DNA from: Bacteroidales bacterium
GTDB lineage: Bacteria; Bacteroidota; Bacteroidia; Bacteroidales; UBA932
Direction: 5' to 3'
Assembly (NCBI GenBank): GCA_017519865.1
Contig: JAFWRQ010000031.1
Location: forward strand, 1-62,571
DNA length: 62,571 nt
The position numbers were made by a program, and so were the translations under genes. The notes under the pieces are model-generated. The model worked only from the letters and a program-made list of their open reading frames with translations. It had not been told where the DNA came from and searched no databases. This document shows, piece after piece, positions 26,108 to 33,608 of the stretch. Every line of letters starts with the position of its first letter. Position 1 is the stretch's first letter.

Positions 26108-26887
26108 CTACTTCAATGTAAATATGTAGGTTATAGTACCTTGCTGCAGTGCAGGAGCGTCCGCCTTCTGGTTGAAGTGGGCTTTCATGGCCGCATTCCT
26201 TGCGGCGGTCCAAAGCTCCTTGCTGGTAACGGTCGTGCCCTCGGCACCTGCCTGGGCCTTGGTGACGTTGCCGTAATTGTCCACCCAGATAGTCACCACG
26301 ACTGTGCCGCTCTCCTGGACTCCGTAAGCGGGCCTGGGCAGTGTCCCCACGACATTGCGGCCCTTGAGGTGGGCGTTGGGAGCGCCCGTTGTCTGGCCCC
26401 TGTCGGTGTTGCCGTCAGGCTGACCGGCCTTGAACGTGGCCGAGGCCTCGGATGCCGAATGGGGGGCGGTGAGGGAAGTGTCCTTCCTGGCCATTCCGGG
26501 GAAAGCCGCCCTGGGGTCGAGCTTTGGCTCCTCAGGAGGGACGGGAACGTCCACGTCACCGTGGGTGTCCGGTGCCGTGGCAGGGGTGAGGTTGCGGGAA
26601 ACGTTCGCCTCGTAGGGCGAATCGCTCCTCTGCACCAGTTCGACTGGCCTGGACAGGTCGATCTCCTCGGCCTGGGGCTGCCTGCCGTCACGGTGCTGCA
26701 CCACCGTTTCGATCTCCTCCGTGAAGTCGATCACGAAGGTGTTCTCCTGCGGCGGCGGGTATATGTACTTGAATCCCGTAAAGGAGCAGAACAGGACGGC
26801 ACAGACCGAGATGCCGAGGGCCAATGCGCCCCCGACCATCCTGGAAGTCTTCTCCTGTCTTTCCCTTTCGCGGATGTACTCTTTCAT
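26108..26887 (-). CDS. tonB: TonB-family energy transducer
   Basis: This 259-residue protein has a short cytoplasmic N-terminus, one membrane anchor (about residues 18-40) and a proline-containing periplasmic linker (VDVPVPPEEPKLDPRAAF). The C-terminal domain has the TonB-like segment GTVVVTIWVDNYGNVTKAQAGAEGTT and ends AALQQGTITYIFTLK-like. It couples the proton-motive force from ExbBD to outer-membrane receptors such as the barrel at 17302-20304. The C-terminal domain is somewhat divergent. It lies four bases after the exbD gene. Confidence 0.85.
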   Translation of the reverse strand: MKEYIRERERQEKTSRMVGGALALGISVCAVLFCSFTGFKYIYPPPQENTFVIDFTEEIETVVQHRDGRQPQAEEIDLSRPVELVQRSDSPYEANVSRNLTPATAPDTHGDVDVPVPPEEPKLDPRAAFPGMARKDTSLTAPHSASEASATFKAGQPDGNTDRGQTTGAPNAHLKGRNVVGTLPRPAYGVQESGTVVVTIWVDNYGNVTKAQAGAEGTTVTSKELWTAARNAAMKAHFNQKADAPALQQGTITYIFTLK

Positions 26888-26891
26888 AATG

Positions 26892-27302
26892 CTATTCCGG
26901 CTGCGTGGCCAGTATGACCTTGTAATGGTTGCGTTTGGCGATGTTCATCATGGCGACGATCTCCTTGACCGGGACGGTCTCGTCGGAATAGATCGAGAAG
27001 GTCGGGTCTTCCTCGCTCTGGAGAAGCTCCACGATCTCGTCCTCGGCCTGCTCGTAACTGACGGGCCGCTCGTTGCCGTTGATGTGGTAGGTGTACGTGT
27101 CGTCCCCCCAGTCCTTGATGGAGACGCTGACCGTGGCCTTGGCCGACACCTGGCCCGTGCTCTTCGGGAGGAGGAGCTTGAGGGCGTTGGGGTTGACTAG
27201 CGTCGAGGTCACGAGGAAGAAGATGAGCAGCAGGAACACGATGTCGGTCATTGACGACATCGAGAGTTCCGACAGCACCTTCGTGGTTCTTTTGATAGCC
27301 AT
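26892..27302 (-). CDS. exbD: ExbD/TolR-type biopolymer transport protein
   Basis: This 136-residue protein has a cytoplasmic start (MAIKRTTKVLSELSMSSMTDIVFLLLIFFLVTSTL) containing the single transmembrane helix. The family aspartate (MTDIVFLLL) carries the proton path. A periplasmic domain with VPVKEIVAMMNIAKRNHYKVILAT follows. It assembles with ExbB in the inner membrane. It sits 12 bases after exbB and four bases before tonB. Confidence 0.94.
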   Translation of the reverse strand: MAIKRTTKVLSELSMSSMTDIVFLLLIFFLVTSTLVNPNALKLLLPKSTGQVSAKATVSVSIKDWGDDTYTYHINGNERPVSYEQAEDEIVELLQSEEDPTFSIYSDETVPVKEIVAMMNIAKRNHYKVILATQPE

Positions 27303-27314
27303 AAGCGTCCCGGG

Positions 27315-28067
27315 TTATTCGTCTTCGCCTGCAGGCTCGTGAAGGAGGTCCATGAACTCGATCGTGGCGCTCTCCATCTTGAAGACGAGGCTGTTGATCC
27401 TGGAAGAGAGGTAGTTGTATCCGAAGTATGCGAGGATACCCACGATGAGACCGCCGACGGTGGTGACCATGGCGGTGTAGATGCCGCTTGAGAGCAGAGT
27501 GATGTCGATGTTGTTGCCAGCCTGGGACATGTTGAAGAAGGCCTGGATCATACCGATGACGGTGCCGAGGAATCCGATCATAGGGGCACCTCCGGAAGTG
27601 GTGGCGAGGAAGGAAAGACCCTTCTCGAGGCGTGCCACTTCGACGTTGGCGGTGTTCTCGACGGCAGTCTGGATGTCGGCGAGGGGACGGCCGATGCGGC
27701 TGATGCCCTTCTCGACGAGGCGGGCGATAGGCGAGTCATACTTCTCGCACAGGGTGATGGCGGACTTGATCTTGCCTTCGTGGATATAGTCGCGGATGTC
27801 CTCCATGAAATTCTTTCCGAGTTTGTTGGCCTGGCGGATCATCCACCATTTCTTGCCGAAGATGTACAGTGCGACAATCGACAGGGCAAGGAGGACGAGC
27901 ATGAGCCAGCCGCCCTTGGAGGCCATTTCGATGAGCGAATAGGACATGGTCTGCTGCTGGGGGAGCGCCTGGGCCGCAGCCATCACGTCTCCGGCCTCAG
28001 CCGCTACGTTTTCCATCGCCGCAGCGGCCATGGAATCGATTTCGGTTTGAAGGATGTTGAAAAGCAT
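27315..28067 (-). CDS. exbB: ExbB/TolQ/MotA-type proton channel subunit
   Basis: This 250-residue protein has three membrane helices: about residues 53-72 (GGWLMLVLLALSIVALYIFG), and two C-terminal helices in the MotA_ExbB domain (APMIGFLGTVIGMIQAFFNMS and GIYTAMVTTVGGLIVGILAYFGYNYL). An N-terminal extension of about 50 residues, alanine- and methionine-rich (MAAAAMENVAAEAGDVMAAAQ), precedes helix 1. It drives TonB. First gene of the exbB-exbD-tonB operon, with a long leader. Confidence 0.94.
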   Translation of the reverse strand: MLFNILQTEIDSMAAAAMENVAAEAGDVMAAAQALPQQQTMSYSLIEMASKGGWLMLVLLALSIVALYIFGKKWWMIRQANKLGKNFMEDIRDYIHEGKIKSAITLCEKYDSPIARLVEKGISRIGRPLADIQTAVENTANVEVARLEKGLSFLATTSGGAPMIGFLGTVIGMIQAFFNMSQAGNNIDITLLSSGIYTAMVTTVGGLIVGILAYFGYNYLSSRINSLVFKMESATIEFMDLLHEPAGEDE

Positions 28068-28148
28068 ATCTGGTAATTTTGATTTCCGTTTATTCCCTGC
28101 GTCTTCACTGCAACAATTGCGCCTGAAGACCCATTTTAATTCAATTTA

Positions 28149-28156
28149 CAAAATTA
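28149..28156 (-). promoter_or_regulatory. Predicted -7 element for exbB operon
   Basis: TAATTTTG on the minus strand matches TAnnTTTG, about 80 bases before the exbB ATG. This implies a leader of about 75 bases. No TTG lies at the expected distance. Confidence 0.45.
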
Positions 28157-28352
28157 GCCAAAAAAACGGAATAACCCCCACGCTCCGGCTTTTTTCTTAT
28201 AGAAAAAACGTTTCTATACCCTTTTCACTCCTCTTCCGGCTCCACTCCTCTTCCACCTCCACTCCCGTCACCGCTTCCACCCCTGCTTCCATTCCACCTT
28301 CATTCCTGCCTCTCCTCTCGGCCTCCCTCTCCCGCTGAATAAAATCAAGAGT

Positions 28353-28363
28353 GCAGCACTTAA
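28353..28363. repeat. Left inverted repeat flanking the RAYT gene
   Basis: GCAGCACTTAA here is the reverse complement of TTAAGTGCTGC at 29665-29675, so the pair bracket the RAYT-like gene. A related palindromic version, GCAGCATTCAATGTGCTG, lies at 29570-29587. Confidence 0.55.
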
Positions 28364-28443
28364 TCTTTTGATTATCAATGAGATGAACTCTTGGATGCGG
28401 ACTGTTTTGCCTATGTCAAGAGTTATATCTAGCTGATAGCCAG

Positions 28444-29373
28444 TTATTTGTCTGCTGCAGGCTTTTTTAACTTCATGTGGAGGAACTTGTCCAGCTGCCT
28501 GTCCGACGCTCCTGTCGCCTTTTTCAGTCGCTTCCTCAATTCTATCAAACCCTTCTTATCCATTCGCTCGAAATCTACGGTCCTCATGTCCACGCCTTCC
28601 CTCCTGATGTATTGGATCATAAGCCTGTACACTGAATAGTCGTCCCAGTCCTCCTTGATGTCGTGCTCCGATCCGCAGTTCGTCTCCATGGCCGTCAGAG
28701 CATTGTCAAGACTTCCGAAATAAACAACCATCCCCTCCTTATCCACGACATTGTATTCGGACAGTATAAGGTCGATGATCCGTTTCTTCTCGCTTTTGTT
28801 CAACCCCTTGTAGACGGTTTCCTGGAGTTTGTAGTCCAATGGAACAAGAGTGCTCCTGCAATACTTGACCATTTTCACTGCTCTTTGGAACCGGCGTGGC
28901 GACAAGCGTGTCGATCGCTGTTCGGAAAAAGGATTACTGTCCTTGCAGTAAGCGATCAGGTTCCATCTGTAGTCGAGGATCCCCTTGGACAGTTTTCCCT
29001 CGGCAGCGTTATTGCAGATGTATGATATGTTGCTCTTTATCAACTTCCCCGTTGGCTTCGACGCGCTGCCGAAAGGCTTGTCAAACAACGGACCGTGCCT
29101 GCCGTGCTGGCGGTTGTAAGTTTGTACGAATCTGCTTAGGAGTTCCCTGTTGAATGCTGCGAAAGACTTCGGGCTCCTGGCTTTCTGCTGGGAGTGGGCG
29201 TGGTTTGGCATCAGGCTGAAAGCGTATGTGACTATCTCGTGTTTCTTGGAAAGGCAGAAATACAGGGTGACATAGAAGATGCTGTCTTCCAGGGAATAGA
29301 AGATGATAACACCTTCTGCCCCTCTGACGTAGACGTGTTGCGGGACGCCTTCCTTGAAATTTCTATTTTTCAT
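28444..29373 (-). CDS. Y1-type (IS200/REP-associated, RAYT-like) transposase
   Basis: This 309-residue protein has a Y1 HUH nuclease domain: HVYVRG strand (about residues 13-18), the metal-binding HAH motif in SLMPNHAH (58-60), and a candidate nucleophile Tyr86 in FVQTYNRQHGRHGPLFDKPF. About 180 further residues end in a DnaA/HTH-like segment KATGASDRQLDKFLHMKL. This layout matches RAYT proteins that process REP hairpins, and not compact IS200 TnpA of about 150 residues. It stands alone between exbB and truA, with inverted repeats on both sides. Codons are less GC-biased than those of its neighbours, suggesting a foreign origin. Confidence 0.82.
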   Translation of the reverse strand: MKNRNFKEGVPQHVYVRGAEGVIIFYSLEDSIFYVTLYFCLSKKHEIVTYAFSLMPNHAHSQQKARSPKSFAAFNRELLSRFVQTYNRQHGRHGPLFDKPFGSASKPTGKLIKSNISYICNNAAEGKLSKGILDYRWNLIAYCKDSNPFSEQRSTRLSPRRFQRAVKMVKYCRSTLVPLDYKLQETVYKGLNKSEKKRIIDLILSEYNVVDKEGMVVYFGSLDNALTAMETNCGSEHDIKEDWDDYSVYRLMIQYIRREGVDMRTVDFERMDKKGLIELRKRLKKATGASDRQLDKFLHMKLKKPAADK

Positions 29374-29378
29374 AGCTC

Positions 29379-29415
29379 ATCCGTTCAAATGGTCAGGCAA
29401 ATGTAATGAACGGAT
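29379..29415 (-). promoter_or_regulatory. RAYT promoter enclosed by a 9-bp inverted repeat
   Basis: ATCCGTTCA (29379-29387) and TGAACGGAT (29407-29415) are perfect inverted repeats. TACATTTG (29398-29405, minus strand, matching TAnnTTTG) lies between them. The transcript would begin inside the repeat, six bases or more before the RAYT ATG. The repeat could be an operator or a target of the encoded protein. Confidence 0.5.
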
Positions 29416-29618
29416 CCGGAACGTCGGCTTACTATTTGCCGCCATTCGTCACAAATACAAGTTTTTATACGAAATATCTCTTTTTATAGAACCGCAGGCC
29501 GTTTATAACAACCGGGAGGCAGTAGTCGGGTGATGTGAAGACCTGGGATTATTTGGCTGTAAAAAAGGCGCAGCATTCAATGTGCTGTCCTTCAGTGAGT
29601 TGATAGGTGGGATGTAGT

Positions 29619-29649
29619 CAAAAAAGGCGGTATCCCCCTGGCTTTTTTG
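29619..29649 (-). terminator. Probable truA terminator
   Basis: CAAAAAAG (29619-29626) and CTTTTTTG (29642-29649) pair around a GC-containing centre. In the direction of truA transcription the 3' arm is a T6 run. The hairpin lies 44 bases after the truA stop. The GC centre pairs imperfectly, so strength is uncertain. Confidence 0.5.
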
Positions 29650-29664
29650 CTGAAGGTCAGGCTC

Positions 29665-29675
29665 TTAAGTGCTGC
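29665..29675. repeat. Right inverted repeat flanking the RAYT gene
   Basis: TTAAGTGCTGC is the exact reverse complement of 28353-28363, placing the RAYT gene and 1.3 kb between inverted 11-base copies. It lies 18 bases downstream of the truA stop. Confidence 0.55.
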
Positions 29676-29692
29676 GGGTGAAATGCGGGGAA

Positions 29693-30688
29693 TCAGTAGT
29701 CGATGCGGGAGAGGAAGAGGGCGTGGCCGGGGACGGACTCGCCGGCCAGGGAGCGGAACGGCGTACCGTCCGCTGCCGTCCTCCGGCGGTCCCGGGCCTG
29801 CCCGACGGGAGCACAAGGAGCCCCTGAGGCGGGGGTGTTAGCCGGGGCGTTGGAGGAGGTGTCGGCGAGGACGTCAGCGGGGGGAGGGGGGAGGATGAGC
29901 GCGGCGAAGTCGTCGACGGTGCGGCGGCCGCGGCCGACCTCGAGGAGGGAACCGACGACTGCCCGGACCATGTTCCTCAGGAACCGGTCGGCCGCAATTC
30001 TGAAGTACAGGTAATGCGGTACGGCAGGAGCGAGGCCGGAGGTTTGTTCGATGGGTGAAGTACCGGTAGGTGCAGCTTCATGCTCTGCAGCGGGGGCTGC
30101 CGCCTGGTCACCGGGGTGGGTTGCCGCAGGGACGAAGCCCATCAGGGCCACGTGATCAGGCGTATAGGGTGCCCAGAACGCTTCCGTGACGGTACAGATG
30201 GACGTGCGGTTGTCGCTTCCGACCTTCTCGAAGCAGCGGAAATCGTGGGTGCCCTTGAGAAGGGCTGCTGCCCTGTTCATGGCGTCGATGTCAAGGTCCC
30301 AGAGGCAGAAATACGACCTCTTTTCGATGAACGGGTCTTTTGTCCTGTGCAGAAAATACGTATATTCGCGGTTCGTTGCGCTGAATCTCGCGTGGAGGTC
30401 TCCGTCCACCGGCATGACGGAATGGACGACGATTCCCGGAGGTAAAATGGCATTTAATTTGTAGCCGAGTGCGGACGTGTCTATGACTCTGTCATAGTCA
30501 AAATGCGCCACATAGCCTATCGCATTGACTTTCGAGTCGGTACGCCCGGCTCCCACGACCTGCACAGGCTCCTTCAGGAGTGTCGAAAGCGTCCGCTCGA
30601 GACATTCCTGGACCGTGACGGCATTAGGCTGGAACTGCCATCCGCAGAAATCCGACCCGTCATACGACAGTTTGATGAAGTAGCGCAT
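29693..30688 (-). CDS. truA: tRNA pseudouridine(38-40) synthase TruA with two low-complexity inserts
   Basis: This is a 331-residue protein; the family is usually about 250-270. Core motifs are present: FIKLSYDGSDFCGWQFQPN, the catalytic aspartate in GAGRTDSKVNA, HARFSATNREYTYFL, DFRCFEK, and FLRNMVRAVVGSLLEVGRG. Two extra Ala/Pro-rich segments are inserted: residues about 185-225, before the strand HYLYFRIAADRF, and about 267-318, before the final GHALFLSRIDY. The start MRYFIKLSYDG at 30686-30688 is preferred. The upstream codons overlap the divergent moxR gene, and a -7 element lies six bases before this ATG. Confidence 0.92.
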   Translation of the reverse strand: MRYFIKLSYDGSDFCGWQFQPNAVTVQECLERTLSTLLKEPVQVVGAGRTDSKVNAIGYVAHFDYDRVIDTSALGYKLNAILPPGIVVHSVMPVDGDLHARFSATNREYTYFLHRTKDPFIEKRSYFCLWDLDIDAMNRAAALLKGTHDFRCFEKVGSDNRTSICTVTEAFWAPYTPDHVALMGFVPAATHPGDQAAAPAAEHEAAPTGTSPIEQTSGLAPAVPHYLYFRIAADRFLRNMVRAVVGSLLEVGRGRRTVDDFAALILPPPPADVLADTSSNAPANTPASGAPCAPVGQARDRRRTAADGTPFRSLAGESVPGHALFLSRIDY

Positions 30689-30694
30689 ATGATG

Positions 30695-30702
30695 CAAAAG
30701 TA
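30695..30702 (-). promoter_or_regulatory. Predicted -7 element for truA, six bases before its ATG
   Basis: TACTTTTG on the minus strand matches TAnnTTTG. It is followed by CATCAT and then the truA ATG, so initiation would give a leaderless or nearly leaderless mRNA. Confidence 0.5.
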
Positions 30703-30718
30703 TTAAAAAAAAGATAGA

Positions 30719-31711
30719 ATGGAAAGTGTAAACATCAAAGAGCTCAATGACCGCATCCAGAAAGAGAGCGCGTTCGTAGACATCCTCTCCCTGGAGATGG
30801 GCAAGGTCATCGTAGGACAGAAACATCTCGTAGAGAATCTGTTCATCGGCCTCCTGGCCGGCGGACATATCCTTCTCGAAGGCGTCCCCGGTCTTGCCAA
30901 AACATTGGCTATCAACACTTTGGCACAGGCTGTCAACGCAAAGTTCAGCCGCATCCAGTTCACTCCGGACCTCCTTCCTGCCGACGTCACCGGTACGCTC
31001 ATCTATTCACAGAAGAACGAGCGCTTCGAGGTCCGCAAGGGCCCCGTCTTCGCCAATTTCGTACTGGCCGACGAGATCAACCGTTCCCCGGCGAAGGTCC
31101 AGTCCGCCCTCCTCGAGGCCATGCAGGAGAAGCAGGTCACCCTGGGTGACGAGACCTTCAAGCTCCCCGAGCCTTTCCTGGTGATGGCCACGCAGAACCC
31201 CATCGAGCAGGAAGGTACCTACCCTCTCCCCGAGGCCCAGGTCGACCGTTTCATGCTCAAGGTCGTCGTGGACTATCCCAAGAAGGATGAGGAGCGCCTG
31301 ATCGTCAGGATGAACAATTCCGGCGAGTTCCCGAAGGCCAGCCCGGTCGTGAGTCCGGAGGACATAATGCGCGCCCGCCAGGTCGTCCGCGACGTCTACA
31401 TGGACGAAAAGATCGAGCGCTACATCGTGGACATCGTCTATGCCACCCGCACCCCCGGCGAATACAATCTCTCCAACCTCAAGGACCTCATCTCCTACGG
31501 AGCTTCGCCGCGCGCCAGCATCTCCCTGTCGCTGGCCGCCAAGGCCTACGCCTTCATCAAGCGCCGCGGCTACGTCATCCCCGAGGATGTCCGCGCCGTC
31601 TGCCCCGAGGTGCTACGTCACCGCATCGGCCTGACATACGAGGCTGAGGCCGAGAATGTTACGACCGAGGAGATCATCTCCCAAGTCATCAATGCCGTGA
31701 TAGTCCCGTAA
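30719..31711 (+). CDS. MoxR-family AAA+ ATPase
   Basis: This 330-residue AAA_3 ATPase has Walker A GVPGLAKT (about residues 46-53), Walker B VLADEINRSPAKVQSALLEAMQE, sensor 1 ATQNPIEQEGTYPLPEAQ(V)DRF, and a C-terminal lid domain. MoxR ATPases work with von Willebrand A partners to mature or remodel protein complexes in the envelope. Its stop shares bases with the next start (TAATG), beginning the seven-gene Bat operon. Confidence 0.95.
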   Translation: MESVNIKELNDRIQKESAFVDILSLEMGKVIVGQKHLVENLFIGLLAGGHILLEGVPGLAKTLAINTLAQAVNAKFSRIQFTPDLLPADVTGTLIYSQKNERFEVRKGPVFANFVLADEINRSPAKVQSALLEAMQEKQVTLGDETFKLPEPFLVMATQNPIEQEGTYPLPEAQVDRFMLKVVVDYPKKDEERLIVRMNNSGEFPKASPVVSPEDIMRARQVVRDVYMDEKIERYIVDIVYATRTPGEYNLSNLKDLISYGASPRASISLSLAAKAYAFIKRRGYVIPEDVRAVCPEVLRHRIGLTYEAEAENVTTEEIISQVINAVIVP

Positions 31712-32601
31712 TGGAGAACCCCCAGGCGACAGACCTTCTCAAGAAGGTCAGGAAGATCGAGATCCGGACCCGGGCGCTGAGCCATCAGGTCTTTGCGGGC
31801 GAATACCATTCCGCCTACAAGGGCCGGGGCATGGCTTTCAGCGAGGTGCGCGAGTACCAGTACGGCGACGATGTCCGCAACATGGACTGGAACGTCACCG
31901 CGCGCCTGCGCACGCCTTATGTCAAGGTCTTCGAGGAGGAACGCGAACTTACCGTCATGCTGCTCGTCGACGTCAGCCGTTCCGGCCTTTTCGGTACGGA
32001 CACGATGACCAAGCGCGAACTCGTCGCTGAAGTAGCGGCGGTGCTGGCCTTCTCCGCCATACTCAACAACGACAAGGTCGGAGCTCTCTTCTTCAGCGAC
32101 CGCATCGAGGAGTTCATCCCTCCGAAGAAGGGCCGCAGCCACCTCCTGCACATCATCCGCGAGATCATAGGCCTGAAACCTTCGTCCAACGGCACCGACA
32201 TCTCCGGGGCCCTGCGCTTCCTCACCAATGCGATGAAGAAGAAATGCACGGCCTTCCTGCTCAGCGACATGCTGGACGTGGATGCCGAAGGCCGCCCGCG
32301 CTACGAGGACGCGCTCAAGGTGGCGGTGAACCGCCACGACCTCTCGGTCCTCAAGGTCTACGACCCGCGCGAGCGTGCCATCCCCGACGTCGGTCTCGTC
32401 CATGTCAAGGACTCTGAGACGGGCGAAGCCGCGTGGATAGACACCGGCAGCCGCAAGGTGCGCGACGCCTACGCCGAATGGTTCCGTACGGTGGGTGAGA
32501 ATGAAGACCGGCTTTTCAAGAAATACAGGACTGACAGCATCGACATCGCCACCGCCGATGACTATGTCAGCCGCCTGATGTTATTCTTCAACAGGAAATG
32601 A
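31711..32601 (+). CDS. DUF58 protein of the Bat operon
   Basis: This 296-residue soluble protein has the DUF58 signature GRGMAFSEVREYQYGDDVRNMDWNVTARLRTPYVKVFEEERELTVMLLVD and a degenerate VWA fold (DVSRSGLFGT, then SDMLDV). DUF58 proteins always accompany MoxR ATPases and probably act as adaptors. It overlaps the next gene by four bases. Confidence 0.93.
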   Translation: MENPQATDLLKKVRKIEIRTRALSHQVFAGEYHSAYKGRGMAFSEVREYQYGDDVRNMDWNVTARLRTPYVKVFEEERELTVMLLVDVSRSGLFGTDTMTKRELVAEVAAVLAFSAILNNDKVGALFFSDRIEEFIPPKKGRSHLLHIIREIIGLKPSSNGTDISGALRFLTNAMKKKCTAFLLSDMLDVDAEGRPRYEDALKVAVNRHDLSVLKVYDPRERAIPDVGLVHVKDSETGEAAWIDTGSRKVRDAYAEWFRTVGENEDRLFKKYRTDSIDIATADDYVSRLMLFFNRK

Positions 32602-33608
32602 GAAAATTGTCCATAGCTGCAGCCGTAGCGGCGATATTGATGCCGTTCTCCTCCAGGGCCCAGGGCCTGAAGGAGGTCGAAGGCTCGTTCCTCGAGCCGC
32701 TGCAGCAGAGGGATTCCATACTTGTAGCGGACCAGTTGCGCTATGGCTTCACCATAAACGATGTGGCAGAAGGCACCGAACTGCGCCTGCAGGACTATTC
32801 CAAGGCCTTCGGGGACACGCTCATAGTAGTGAGGAACTGGAAGCTCGATACCCTGAAGACGCTCCGCAGCGGCCGAAAGGGACCCGCCAGGTACAACCTG
32901 CGCGGCGACGTCGTGATCTCGCCCTTCGAGGCCGGAACGTATCAGTTGCCGCGCATTGCCGTGCAGCGTATTTCTCCCGGCGGAGCCGTGGATACCCTGC
33001 TGTTCGACCTCCAGGAGATGGAAGTCACTACCATCCAGGTGGATACTACCACCTATGTCCCTCACGACATCAAGGGCCAGATGCGCTATCCTCTGACATT
33101 CAGGGAGATACTCCCTTATCTCCTGGGCCTGCTGCTCCTAGCTGCGCTCGTCGCGCTGGCCTTCTGGCTGGTTTCGCGCCACAGGAGACTGCACGGGGAG
33201 GAGGCTCAGAAGGATCCCGCCTATATCGTAGCGCTCAGGAAGCTTGAAGGCTACCGCAGCGACAAATACTGGGCTCCCGACAAGCAGAAAGCGTTCTATT
33301 CCGGCATTACTGACACGCTGCGCGAGTATATCGCCGGGACTTTCGGCATAGATGCACGGGAGATGACCACGGCCGAGATTTTTGATGCGCTCAAGGACGA
33401 CAAACGCCTTACGGCGGAGTTGTACGGCAGCACCAAGGACCTCTTCGAACTGGCGGATTTCGTTAAGTTTGCAAAACATGTGGCGGATGACACGGAGAAC
33501 GCCGCGGCCCTGCCGCTGTCGGTCCGGTTCGTGACATCCACATACCAGTCCACCCTCGAGGAGGAAACCCCTCAGGGACAGGAGGATAAAGAAAAGGAGG
33601 CCGAGTGA
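32598..33608 (+). CDS. Membrane-anchored Bat-operon protein (DUF4381-like)
   Basis: This 336-residue protein has a signal peptide (MRKLSIAAAVAAILMPFSSRAQ) and a periplasmic beta-domain (about residues 25-150). One central membrane helix (about 175-195, ILPYLLGLLLLAALVALAFWLV) leads to a cytoplasmic helical domain with WAPDKQKAFYSGITDTLREYIAGTFGIDAREMTTAEI, which resembles DUF4381. Its position between the DUF58 gene and batA is conserved in Bacteroidota. Biochemical role unknown. It overlaps its neighbours on both sides by four bases. Confidence 0.8.
   Translation: MRKLSIAAAVAAILMPFSSRAQGLKEVEGSFLEPLQQRDSILVADQLRYGFTINDVAEGTELRLQDYSKAFGDTLIVVRNWKLDTLKTLRSGRKGPARYNLRGDVVISPFEAGTYQLPRIAVQRISPGGAVDTLLFDLQEMEVTTIQVDTTTYVPHDIKGQMRYPLTFREILPYLLGLLLLAALVALAFWLVSRHRRLHGEEAQKDPAYIVALRKLEGYRSDKYWAPDKQKAFYSGITDTLREYIAGTFGIDAREMTTAEIFDALKDDKRLTAELYGSTKDLFELADFVKFAKHVADDTENAAALPLSVRFVTSTYQSTLEEETPQGQEDKEKEAE

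Larger units (their letters stand above)
28068..28443. other. Intergenic region: exbB leader, pyrimidine-rich tract, RAYT downstream flank
   Basis: This 376-base stretch without a gene holds three things. A TAnnTTTG element for exbB (28149-28156) lies nearest that gene. A long pyrimidine-rich tract (about 28221-28333) follows: almost pure C/T on the plus strand with repeated CTCCACTCC and CTTCCACC words, purine-rich on the minus strand. A copy of GCAGCACTTAA (28353-28363) lies about 80 bases from the end of the transposase-like gene. No convincing coding sequence. Confidence 0.6.
29374..29692. other. Intergenic region between RAYT and truA
   Basis: This 319-base stretch contains the RAYT promoter inside an inverted repeat (29379-29415), an AT-rich segment, a small hairpin CAGCA/TGCTG (29571-29587), a terminator-like A6/T6 hairpin (29619-29649) and the right copy of the flanking repeat (29665-29675). 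No coding sequence is visible. A second AAAAAAGGCG word (about 29562 and 29621) suggests duplicated repeat units. Confidence 0.6.

Noticed and set aside
28054-28338. A plus-strand 94-codon frame in the exbB-RAYT gap
   Set aside because: Its composition comes from the pyrimidine-rich tract (Ser/Pro/Leu runs); it has no start signal or homologous motif.
30689-30868. Upstream extension of truA by 60 residues
   Set aside because: It overlaps the moxR gene on the other strand, is not conserved in TruA and contains the likely promoter.
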